A DNA stretch of 5,353 nucleotides, taken from NCBI GenBank assembly GCA_029861825.1, contig JAOTYN010000311.1, forward strand, positions 1 to 5,353, written 5' to 3'. The notes below the pieces were generated by a model that did no database searches, had not been told where the DNA came from, and was given only the letters and a program-made list of their open reading frames with translations. This DNA comes from Cyclobacteriaceae bacterium (GTDB lineage Bacteria; Bacteroidota; Bacteroidia; Cytophagales; Cyclobacteriaceae). Of the stretch, positions 1 through 5,353 are shown piece by piece (the first letter of the stretch is position 1; every line of letters starts with the position of its first letter). The position numbers and the translations under genes were made by a program.

Positions 1-430
1 TGATGAAAACAATGATCCCATAGGAGATGCTAAGCTCTACGCCAACGTGGATGTCAAAGCATTGTATCTGGGAGCTTCTCTGACCTTGATCAAAAATATC
101 GCGATAAAGCCCCACCGGGACTTTGGGGTACTGGTGAACGATCTAAATTTCAATGCTTTTATAGATGTAATTTATGCCCCTTCGGTGGATATCAATGATG
201 TGATGCTGGGAATTAATACCGTGCCCGGTAATCAACTCGATACCCAGGAGTTGGGATTCCGAGCCGGCGTTGAAGGTAAATTCAATAAAAAAGTGGGCTA
301 CTCATATGGCGCTGAACTGGGTTATCGGCCTAGTGTAAAGGAAAGAGGTTTCTATGCCATGTTCAAACTAAGTTTCCCTGTTTTCGGCGTGGCTCCTCAA
401 GGCCAGCCTCAAGCTTACCAAAAGAACTAA
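1..430 (+). CDS. C-terminal part of a probable outer-membrane beta-barrel protein (5' truncated)
   Basis: The reading frame is open from the left edge (first whole codon at base 2) to TAA at 428-430, giving 142 residues; the true start lies outside the window. A GTG at 47 lies inside the open frame and need not be a start. The visible part alternates polar and hydrophobic residues in strand-like runs separated by turns rich in N, D, G and P, for example FNAFIDVIYAPSVDI, LGFRAGVEGKF, VGYSYGAELGYRP and GFYAMFKLSFPVF. The last run, with aromatic residues at alternating positions close to the C-terminus, is typical of the closing strands of an outer-membrane barrel; the final 14 or so residues are a short G/P/Q-rich tail. 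I cannot assign a family or ligand. The barrel reading is inferred from pattern only; another beta-rich envelope protein is possible. hutI follows after 16 bases on the same strand, so read-through is plausible although no functional link is evident. Confidence 0.6.
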   Translation, partial: DENNDPIGDAKLYANVDVKALYLGASLTLIKNIAIKPHRDFGVLVNDLNFNAFIDVIYAPSVDINDVMLGINTVPGNQLDTQELGFRAGVEGKFNKKVGYSYGAELGYRPSVKERGFYAMFKLSFPVFGVAPQGQPQAYQKN

Positions 431-442
431 CTTCCAGTTCTT
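422..442. repeat. 7-bp inverted repeat at the stop of gene 1 and start of hutI
   Basis: AAGAACT (422-428) and AGTTCTT (436-442) are perfect reverse complements separated by 7 bases. The left arm ends on the first base of the gene 1 TAA stop, and the right arm ends 4 bases before the hutI ATG at 447. The stem is AT-rich (2 of 7 pairs are G-C) and is followed by CTTA rather than a T-run, so it is not a convincing intrinsic terminator. It could be a weak mRNA hairpin at the junction or a chance match. The repeat itself is plainly visible; any function is unproven. Confidence 0.45.
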
Positions 443-446
443 CTTA

Positions 447-1676
447 ATGGATATAGTGGTAGAAAATATCAAGGGGTTAATCAAATCGGATCATCCTACC
501 ACTACTTGGTTGGCAGGAGCTGAAATGGATACTCTTGAGATTCAGGAGAACGCCTTCCTTTGTATCGAAAACGGTCTTATTCACAGTTACGGACCCATGG
601 AACTAAGGCCCCAGGTCGAATTCGAAAAAACCATAGACGCCAGTGGAAGTTTCGTACTGCCCAGTTTCGTGGATTCACACACCCACTTGGTCTTTGCGGG
701 AAGCAGGGAGCAGGAGTTTGAAGATAAGATCAATGGGCTGACCTATGCTGAGATCGCCCAGAAAGGAGGGGGCATATTAAATTCCGCCCTGCAACTGAGA
801 AAGACCTCGGAGGAACAATTATACCAACAGGCGCTGGCCCGGGTACTGGAAGTGATACGGACAGGAACCGGTGCCCTGGAAATAAAAAGTGGTTATGGCC
901 TAACGCTGCAGGACGAGATCAAAATGCTTCGGGTGGCCCGAAAGCTAAACGATACCACCCCGGTGACCATGAAAACCACGTTCCTGGGAGCTCACGCCTT
1001 TCCTCCGGACAAAAGCCGGGAAGCCTATATGAAAGAAGTGACCGAGGTCATGATCCCTAAAATAGCTGCGGAAGGCCTGGCCGATTATTGTGATGTTTTT
1101 TGTGAGGAAGGATTCTTCACCCCGCAGGAGTCCGAATTGATACTGAATCAGGGTTTGCGCTATGGACTCAAGCCTAAAGTGCACGCCAATCAGCTTAATC
1201 GATCGGGGGGCGTACAAACAGGTGTTAAAGTAGGAGCATTAAGTGTGGACCATTTGGAATGCATAGGAACTGAAGAAATTGAGGCGCTACAGGGAAGCAC
1301 CACCATGCCTACGGCTTTGCCAGGCGCAGCTTTCTTTTTAAACCTCCCTTATCCACCCGCACGGGACCTTTTGAAGGCCGACCTGCCTCTGGCCATCGCC
1401 TCTGATTACAACCCGGGAAGCGCGCCTTCCGGAAATATGGGTTTGATCCTTTCATTAGCCTGCATAAAAATGCGGTTGACCCCTGCAGAAGCTCTAAATG
1501 CTGCCACCATTAATGGGGCCTACGCCATGGAGGTTCAGGACCTGTTGGGCAGCATTACCCCTGGAAAGGTGGCGAATGTATTTATTACCCAAGCCATTCC
1601 CTCACTGGCATTTCTACCTTATTCATTTGGCAGTAACCTGGTGAAAACCACTATTCTCAACGGTAAGATAGTTTGA
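447..1676 (+). CDS. hutI: Imidazolonepropionase (histidine degradation)
   Basis: This 409-residue cytosolic enzyme should hydrolyse 4-imidazolone-5-propionate to N-formimino-L-glutamate, the third step of histidine catabolism. It belongs to the amidohydrolase superfamily (metal-dependent TIM barrel), and its length matches the usual 400-420 residues. Visible landmarks in order: DSHTH at 76-80, giving metal ligands H78 and H80; FAGSREQEF at 83-91, a HutI hallmark with substrate-binding R87; a KGGGI loop near 106-110; EIKSGYG at 145-151; GAHAFP at 181-186 with H183; KVHANQ at 244-249 with metal ligand H246; VDHLE at 268-272; and ASDYNPGS at 318-325 with metal ligand D320. All expected ligands are present, so it looks active. 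The ATG at 447 places the N-terminal strand and the DxHTH motif at the normal distance; no Shine-Dalgarno is seen, as usual in Bacteroidota. No hutH, hutU or hutG lies in the window, so the other steps must be encoded elsewhere or be absent. Confidence 0.96.
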   Translation: MDIVVENIKGLIKSDHPTTTWLAGAEMDTLEIQENAFLCIENGLIHSYGPMELRPQVEFEKTIDASGSFVLPSFVDSHTHLVFAGSREQEFEDKINGLTYAEIAQKGGGILNSALQLRKTSEEQLYQQALARVLEVIRTGTGALEIKSGYGLTLQDEIKMLRVARKLNDTTPVTMKTTFLGAHAFPPDKSREAYMKEVTEVMIPKIAAEGLADYCDVFCEEGFFTPQESELILNQGLRYGLKPKVHANQLNRSGGVQTGVKVGALSVDHLECIGTEEIEALQGSTTMPTALPGAAFFLNLPYPPARDLLKADLPLAIASDYNPGSAPSGNMGLILSLACIKMRLTPAEALNAATINGAYAMEVQDLLGSITPGKVANVFITQAIPSLAFLPYSFGSNLVKTTILNGKIV

Positions 1677-1701
1677 CAATTAACGAGAAATAGTAGTTTT
1701 G
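1672..1701 (+). promoter_or_regulatory. Bacteroidota-type promoter (TTTG / TAnnTTTG)
   Basis: TTTG at 1672-1675 and TAGTTTTG at 1694-1701 match the -33 TTTG and -7 TAnnTTTG elements of the Bacteroidota housekeeping sigma factor at all ten specified bases, with an 18-base spacer inside the accepted range. The -33 element overlaps the last codons of hutI, including its TGA. Transcription should begin roughly 4-8 bases after the -7 element, close to 1705-1709, which coincides with the ATG of the next gene at 1708. The match is seen directly; activity and the start site are inferred. Confidence 0.65.
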
Positions 1702-1707
1702 GGGATT

Positions 1708-2775
1708 ATGCGGGCCAGAATTAAAGATTTGCTTAAAAGCAAGGACGCCAAAATCGTACTGGTGGATCTGCTTATGATGCTTATCCTCATAGCCAATCTG
1801 GTACTCATCTTGTTCGATTTGCTGTTTGGCAGTCAAATGGTTCAAGGCTTGTTGAGTAAATACACCCCTGGATTCTATGAATTCTACTTAAGGGAAGTCC
1901 ATCAGGACTTCTTTGCTATCGATATTTGGTTTGTGGCCATTTTCGTGGTGGAGTTACTGATTCGCTGGGGGATGGCTGTAAAAAATCATACCTATTACAA
2001 ATGGTTTTTCTACCCATTTATCCACTGGTACGATGTTCTGGGGTGTATACCCGTGGGATCGTTTCGCTTCCTAAGGGTTTTGCGAGTGGTTAGCATTGTG
2101 ATGCGCCTGCAGAAATTAAAGATCATCGATATCACCAGGACCTATCTCTTTGCCACCTTCAACAAATACCTGAATATCCTGACTGAGGAAGTTTCGGACC
2201 GGGTGGTGGTAAACGTACTGACGGGTGTTCAGGATGAAGTGCAAAGTGGTAATCCCCTGGCCACCGAAATTATGAACCAAGTGATAGAACCGCAAAGAAC
2301 AGTGATCGTGGAATGGTTATCCCATAGGTTGCAATTCATCATCGGTGAGGCTTACGAAAATTATAGCCAAGACCTGGAAAACTATGTTGAACTGCGTATC
2401 CGTACTGCGGTTGAAAACAATCAGGAAATCAATAACATCAGTAAAATCCCCGTCATTGGCAGCAACCTGGCCTCCAATCTTGAAAAGGCCATTAATGATA
2501 TCGTTTATAATGTGATTGATCAATCCGTTAAAGACTTGGGAAGCCCCCGCAACAAAGTGATCCTGGATGACCTTACTCATCTATCACTAGATGCTATTTC
2601 CATGAGAGAACAGGACACTAAATTAGACGCCGTAAACCGGCAGATTGTGGTTGAATCATTAGAATTGATCAAAGATCAGGTGAAGATACAGCAATGGAAG
2701 GTCAAGGAGGAAACCATAAAATCTCAGAACAACCAGGAGAATCAGGATCAACCCACAACCCCGCATGATCCCTAA
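1708..2775 (+). CDS. Voltage-sensor-domain-like membrane protein without a pore, with C-terminal helical domain
   Basis: This is a 355-residue protein. Its first ~138 residues read as a voltage-sensor-like S1-S4 bundle: S1 about 16-40; S2 about 68-91 with IFVVELLIRW, matching the F..E...R/K pattern of ion-channel S2 helices (E82, R86); S3 about 98-115 with WYDVLGCIP (D109); and S4 about 118-138, FRFLRVLRVV, with R120, R123 and R126 every third residue, then R133, K136 and K138. A cation channel would continue with S5, a pore loop and S6, but residues 140-355 contain no further membrane segment and no selectivity filter. They are predicted largely as amphipathic helices, possibly coiled coil near 305-335, ending in a Q/N/E-rich tail. 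Automated annotation would probably say 'ion transporter'. I infer an inner-membrane sensor or adaptor of unknown output. A TTG at 1699 is in frame, but it lies inside the -7 promoter element, so ATG 1708 is preferred. An ion-conducting role cannot be excluded. Confidence 0.8.
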   Translation: MRARIKDLLKSKDAKIVLVDLLMMLILIANLVLILFDLLFGSQMVQGLLSKYTPGFYEFYLREVHQDFFAIDIWFVAIFVVELLIRWGMAVKNHTYYKWFFYPFIHWYDVLGCIPVGSFRFLRVLRVVSIVMRLQKLKIIDITRTYLFATFNKYLNILTEEVSDRVVVNVLTGVQDEVQSGNPLATEIMNQVIEPQRTVIVEWLSHRLQFIIGEAYENYSQDLENYVELRIRTAVENNQEINNISKIPVIGSNLASNLEKAINDIVYNVIDQSVKDLGSPRNKVILDDLTHLSLDAISMREQDTKLDAVNRQIVVESLELIKDQVKIQQWKVKEETIKSQNNQENQDQPTTPHDP

Positions 2776-2823
2776 AAAATTATATTTTATTTTAATTACC
2801 TTAGCTAGTTAATACCCTACAGA
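2776..2823 (+). promoter_or_regulatory. AT-rich gap upstream of the mannose-phosphate synthase gene
   Basis: This 48-base gap is much more AT-rich than the flanking genes. It holds near-matches to the -7 element (TATATTTT at 2781-2788 and TACCTTAG at 2797-2804, one mismatch each), but neither has TTTG or TTG at the right distance upstream. A 5-bp AT-only inverted repeat (AAAAT 2776-2780, ATTTT 2784-2788) is too weak to call a terminator. The gene may have its own weak promoter here or be read through from upstream. Confidence 0.3.
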
Positions 2824-3561
2824 GTGAATAGCAGCCTGGTTATCATACCTACCTATAACGAGTGCGAGAACATTGAACCGCTATTGTTGAGGGTATTCTC
2901 ATTGGACATCCCCCTGGATGTATTGGTGGTAGATGATGATTCACCAGACGGTACCGCCGACATTGTAAAGAAACTCCAGACCAAATTCTCGGAAAATCTG
3001 CATCTTCTCAGTCGCCAAAATAAAAGCGGTCTAGGTACGGCTTATATCGAAGGTTTTCAATATGCTCTGCAAAAGGGTTACCAATACATTTTCGAAATGG
3101 ATGCGGACTTTTCCCACAACCCCAAGGATCTGGTGCGCTTATACCTAACCTGCTATGAAGAAGGAATCGATCTGGCCATTGGCTCCCGTTATGTCACTGG
3201 TGTAAATGTAGTAAACTGGCCCATTGGCCGGGTACTGATGAGCTACTTCGCTAGTTCTTACGTGCGCTTTATAACCGGTATGCCTATTCGCGATACCACC
3301 GCCGGGTTTAAGTGCTATCACCGTCGGGTGTTGGAAACCATAGACCTGAACAAGATCAAATTTATGGGGTATGCCTTCCAAATTGAAATGAAATTTGCTG
3401 CTTGGAAGTTGGGATTTAAGATCAAGGAAATACCCATTGTTTTTACGGATCGTACCCGTGGGGAATCCAAATTGTCCAAAGGAATTTTTAAAGAGGCAGT
3501 TTTCGGGGTGATCAAGATGAAGTTCAGGAGCTTATTCGGTCGTAAGTATTCCCGCGACTAA
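2824..3561 (+). CDS. Probable polyprenyl-phosphate mannose synthase (DPM1-type family 2 glycosyltransferase)
   Basis: This 245-residue enzyme is expected to transfer mannose from GDP-mannose to a polyprenyl phosphate at the inner face of the cytoplasmic membrane, making a lipid-linked mannose donor for envelope glycans or protein glycosylation. GT-A fold motifs are in order: VIIPTYNE at 6-13; VVDDDSPDGT at 35-44; the metal-binding DAD at 93-95; GSRYVTG at 120-126; DTTAGFKCY at 157-165, typical of DPM synthases; GYAFQIEM at 182-189; and the basic DRTRGESKLS at 209-218. It ends about 27 residues later without C-terminal membrane helices, so it is the short single-domain form, like human DPM1 and unlike fusions with a GtrA-like or acyltransferase domain. 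The GTG at 2824 is the only reasonable start: an in-frame TAG lies at 2806 with no ATG between, and the N-terminus fits the family. Donor and acceptor are assigned by family; a glucose-transferring relative is possible. Its stop overlaps the stop of the convergent permease gene. Confidence 0.88.
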   Translation: MNSSLVIIPTYNECENIEPLLLRVFSLDIPLDVLVVDDDSPDGTADIVKKLQTKFSENLHLLSRQNKSGLGTAYIEGFQYALQKGYQYIFEMDADFSHNPKDLVRLYLTCYEEGIDLAIGSRYVTGVNVVNWPIGRVLMSYFASSYVRFITGMPIRDTTAGFKCYHRRVLETIDLNKIKFMGYAFQIEMKFAAWKLGFKIKEIPIVFTDRTRGESKLSKGIFKEAVFGVIKMKFRSLFGRKYSRD

Positions 3562-4787
3562 TCAAATCGAATGGCCTTGATAGGGCTGATCCTGGATATT
3601 ATCATAGTAGGCAGCAACAAGACCGCACTGATGATCAGGAAAGTCAGTATATTCAAAACGATTACCCACATCCAATCCCATTGGATAGGTACATATTCCA
3701 TATAGTAATTCTGGGGATTTAGAGGTATGACCTTAAACTTGTCCTGGATAAAGGCCAGTCCAAGTCCTAGGATATTACCCAATAACATCCCTTTGGCGAT
3801 TAGTCTCATGCCCCGGTAAACAAATACCTGCCGCACCAATTTACTCCCGGCCCCCAGAGCCTTTAACATGCCGATCATTTGGGTGCGTTCCATGATCATG
3901 ATCAACAGTACCGAAGCCATATTGAAACAAGCTACAAAGGTGATGATCACCAGAAAAATCACTTCGTTCTTGGCAATCAATCTCATCCAATCGAAAAATT
4001 GGGCGTATTTATTGGATACCTTCTGGGCATAAAGGTCGAAATCCAGGTTATCGTACAGCCAGCGTTCGGCATAGTCCACTTCGCCGTAGTCTTTGAGAAA
4101 CACTTCATATCCTCCTACCAGATTGGGCTCCCAATTGTTAAGTCGCCGGATAAGATCAATATCCCCTATTACGATACGCTCGTCGAAGTCTTCCAGACCG
4201 GTATCGTAAAGTCCTACCACCTGTAACCTGCGGGTTCGTAAGCTGGGAGGAGTAGTGCTGAAATCCATGAAATTGAGCAATACATTATCGTGCAGCTTGA
4301 TACGCATCAGGCGTGCCATATTTTTACTGACTATGACCTCACGAGAGTAACCGGAATCAGGAAAATGGATAAAACCACCTTCGGCAATGTTGGGCATGAA
4401 GGTGGCACTATCGAAACTGGGCCCTACACCTTTCAACAATACACCGGCAATTTCCTGGTCGCTTTTTAACAGACTGGCTTTATGTCCGAACTCCTGTATA
4501 TGGGAGACGAAAGGGTAGTTTTCAGGATGTGTGAAAAAGTCGTTCTCGGATATAAAAGGTGACTCTTCCAGGGAGTTGTTCAAAGTAAACTTTACCACTT
4601 GAAAATGACCAGCAAAACTAAAGATCTTGTTTTCAATGGTACTGGTGAAGCCCCCTAATATCATCACCGAAATCAACATTATAGCCAGACCGATGGTAAT
4701 ACTGGCCAAGGCGATCTTATTTACTGTGGCACTAAAACTGTTGCCGTTGGCCTTTAATCTTTTGGATATATAGTAAGGGAGGTTCAA
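3558..4787 (-). CDS. LolC/LolE/FtsX-type ABC transporter permease
   Basis: This inner-membrane permease has the layout of lipoprotein-release (LolC/E) and MacB-like FtsX proteins. Numbered from the TTG at 4787 (409 residues): a short amphipathic N-terminus (NLPYYISKRL), TM1 about 24-47, a periplasmic domain about 50-270, TM2 about 275-299, TM3 about 327-347 and TM4 about 371-395. The cytoplasmic loop after TM2, MERTQMIGMLKALGA, is the family's coupling segment to the ATPase; YYMEYVPI and the terminal ISPIKAIRFD are also typical. The partner ATPase (LolD-like) is not in the window. The frame stays open to an ATG at 4853 (431 residues), but that start would add an extra hydrophobic stretch, is atypical of the family, and would overlap the divergent lipoprotein gene by 13 bases; TTG 4787 gives the normal N-terminus. 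A GTG at 4832 is another option. Substrate is uncertain: lipoproteins by analogy with LolC/E, though other FtsX permeases act on peptides or cell-wall enzymes. Confidence 0.88.
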   Translation of the reverse strand: MNLPYYISKRLKANGNSFSATVNKIALASITIGLAIMLISVMILGGFTSTIENKIFSFAGHFQVVKFTLNNSLEESPFISENDFFTHPENYPFVSHIQEFGHKASLLKSDQEIAGVLLKGVGPSFDSATFMPNIAEGGFIHFPDSGYSREVIVSKNMARLMRIKLHDNVLLNFMDFSTTPPSLRTRRLQVVGLYDTGLEDFDERIVIGDIDLIRRLNNWEPNLVGGYEVFLKDYGEVDYAERWLYDNLDFDLYAQKVSNKYAQFFDWMRLIAKNEVIFLVIITFVACFNMASVLLIMIMERTQMIGMLKALGAGSKLVRQVFVYRGMRLIAKGMLLGNILGLGLAFIQDKFKVIPLNPQNYYMEYVPIQWDWMWVIVLNILTFLIISAVLLLPTMIISRISPIKAIRFD

Positions 4788-4840
4788 GAATATGGCTATT
4801 TTAGTGGCCAGTAATACGGCTGTAAAATACACAATAAAAC
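4788..4840. promoter_or_regulatory. Divergent intergenic region between the permease and NamZ-like lipoprotein genes
   Basis: If the permease starts at TTG 4787, 53 bases separate it from the divergent lipoprotein gene, and both promoters must lie here or reach into the opposite gene. On the plus strand TATTTTAG (4797-4804) resembles a -7 element with one mismatch, but no TTG lies 17-23 bases upstream of it. No full two-part promoter was found on either strand, so only the location, not the elements, can be suggested. Confidence 0.35.
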
Positions 4841-5353
4841 ATGAAACCGGCATTGTTCATAATTACATTTTTGCTGCCCCTCACCGCCTGCCAAAGTCAG
4901 GTAAGTGAAACCAGCCACCAAGAACCAGAGGTGCAAGCACCCACTCCTGATCTGGTGCTGGGTGCAGAAAAACTTGATGCCTATCTGCCGCTAATTCGGG
5001 ATAAATCCCTGGCCTTAGTGGTAAACCATACATCCATGGTCGGCTCCACCCATTTAGTGGATACTTTGAAAAGCCTGGGCATGAATATCTCCAAGGTTTT
5101 TGCCCCTGAACACGGTTTTAGAGGAGCACAGGAAGCGGGTGAAACCGTGCAAAATAGTATCGACCAAAAAACGGGCTTGCCTATAGTATCCTTGTACGGG
5201 TCCAATAAAAAACCTTCTGTCGAACAGCTTGAGGACGTGGATCTGGTACTATTTGATATTCAAGACGTAGGAGTACGCTTCTACACCTATATCAGCACCA
5301 TGAGTTATGTAATGGAGGCCTGTGCGGAAAATCAGAAGAGCGTGCTGGTTTTG
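4841..5353 (+). CDS. DUF1343 / NamZ-like exo-beta-N-acetylmuramidase lipoprotein (3' truncated)
   Basis: The frame runs from ATG 4841 through the right edge: 171 codons with no stop, roughly the first 40% of a typical family member. Residues 1-17 form a lipoprotein signal peptide: K2, a hydrophobic core (LFIITFLLP) and the lipobox LTAC with lipidated C17. A low-complexity tether (18-37) follows, then the DUF1343 domain: GAEKLDAYLPLI at 41-52, NHTSMVG at 62-68, APEHGFRG at 88-95, SLYG at 117-120 and FDIQDVGVRFYTY at 138-150, all hallmark segments. Characterised NamZ enzymes release N-acetylmuramic acid from the non-reducing ends of peptidoglycan fragments, feeding cell-wall recycling. E90 in the PEHGFRG segment is a likely active-site residue (family inference). 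The residues after C17 (QSQVSE) lack the acidic K-D/E cluster that sends Bacteroidota lipoproteins to the cell surface, so a periplasm-facing anchor is more likely. It is divergent from the permease gene. Confidence 0.93.
   Translation, partial: MKPALFIITFLLPLTACQSQVSETSHQEPEVQAPTPDLVLGAEKLDAYLPLIRDKSLALVVNHTSMVGSTHLVDTLKSLGMNISKVFAPEHGFRGAQEAGETVQNSIDQKTGLPIVSLYGSNKKPSVEQLEDVDLVLFDIQDVGVRFYTYISTMSYVMEACAENQKSVLVL

Noticed and set aside
945..1217. Minus-strand open frame of 90 codons inside hutI
   Set aside because: It lies opposite conserved hutI motifs (GAHAF and KVHANQ) and resembles no family; explained by hutI codon use.
1699..1707. TTG start extending the voltage-sensor-like protein by three residues
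   Set aside because: The TTG lies within the -7 promoter element, so it would be outside the transcript from that promoter; ATG 1708 is simpler.
2317..2580. Minus-strand open frame of 87 codons in the voltage-sensor-like gene
   Set aside because: It is antisense to the helical C-terminal domain, with no motif or start context of its own.
2776..2795. AT-only inverted repeat with T-runs after the voltage-sensor-like gene as an intrinsic terminator
   Set aside because: The stem is only 5 A-T pairs and too unstable; the T-runs are simply part of an AT-rich gap that may equally be promoter DNA.
3561..3581. Short inverted repeat ATCAA/TTGAT just past the convergent stops as a bidirectional terminator
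   Set aside because: A 5-bp arm with an 11-base spacer and no T-tract on either side is expected by chance.
3879..4226. Plus-strand open frame of 115 codons inside the permease gene
   Set aside because: It is antisense to the well-supported periplasmic domain of the permease, its translation is rich in H and Q without any recognisable motif, and it has no promoter-like element; a shadow frame.
4981..5205. Minus-strand open frame of 74 codons at the right end
   Set aside because: It lies opposite the DUF1343 domain, whose hallmark motifs are on the plus strand; a shadow frame.

Overview
The window looks like ordinary chromosome from a Gram-negative member of the phylum Bacteroidota, most likely a marine or aquatic Flavobacteriia-like lineage of moderate GC content. 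The support is: one clear Bacteroidota-type promoter (TTTG, 18-nt spacer, TAnnTTTG), no recognisable Shine-Dalgarno sequences before the genes, GTG and TTG starts that fit family N-termini, an outer-membrane beta-barrel C-terminus, and a DUF1343/NamZ lipoprotein, a family common in this phylum. No rRNA, tRNA, CRISPR array, insertion sequence or phage gene was seen. Genes are packed tightly; no stretch over about 55 bases lacks a gene.

Layout. (1) Positions 1-430, plus strand: the C-terminal part of a probable outer-membrane beta-barrel protein, cut by the left edge. (2) 447-1676, plus: hutI, imidazolonepropionase of histidine degradation, complete, only 16 bases after the first gene with a small inverted repeat in the junction. 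(3) 1708-2775, plus: a membrane protein whose N-terminal third resembles a four-helix voltage-sensor domain (S1-S4 with an arginine ladder) but which lacks any pore module and instead carries about 215 residues of helical, hydrophilic sequence. Its promoter overlaps the hutI stop codon and sits so close to the ATG that the mRNA may be leaderless. (4) 2824-3561, plus: a DPM1-type glycosyltransferase, probable polyprenyl-phosphate mannose synthase. (5) 3558-4787, minus: a LolC/LolE/FtsX-type ABC transporter permease, whose stop codon overlaps that of gene 4. (6) 4841-5353, plus, cut by the right edge: a DUF1343 (NamZ-like exo-beta-N-acetylmuramidase) lipoprotein with a clear lipobox, divergent from gene 5.

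Functional links are loose. Genes 1, 4, 5 and 6 concern the cell envelope (outer-membrane protein, lipid-linked sugar, lipoprotein or envelope export, peptidoglycan recycling), while hutI is metabolic and stands without other hut genes in this window. The voltage-sensor-like protein of unknown function is the least explained element and the best candidate for something undescribed.
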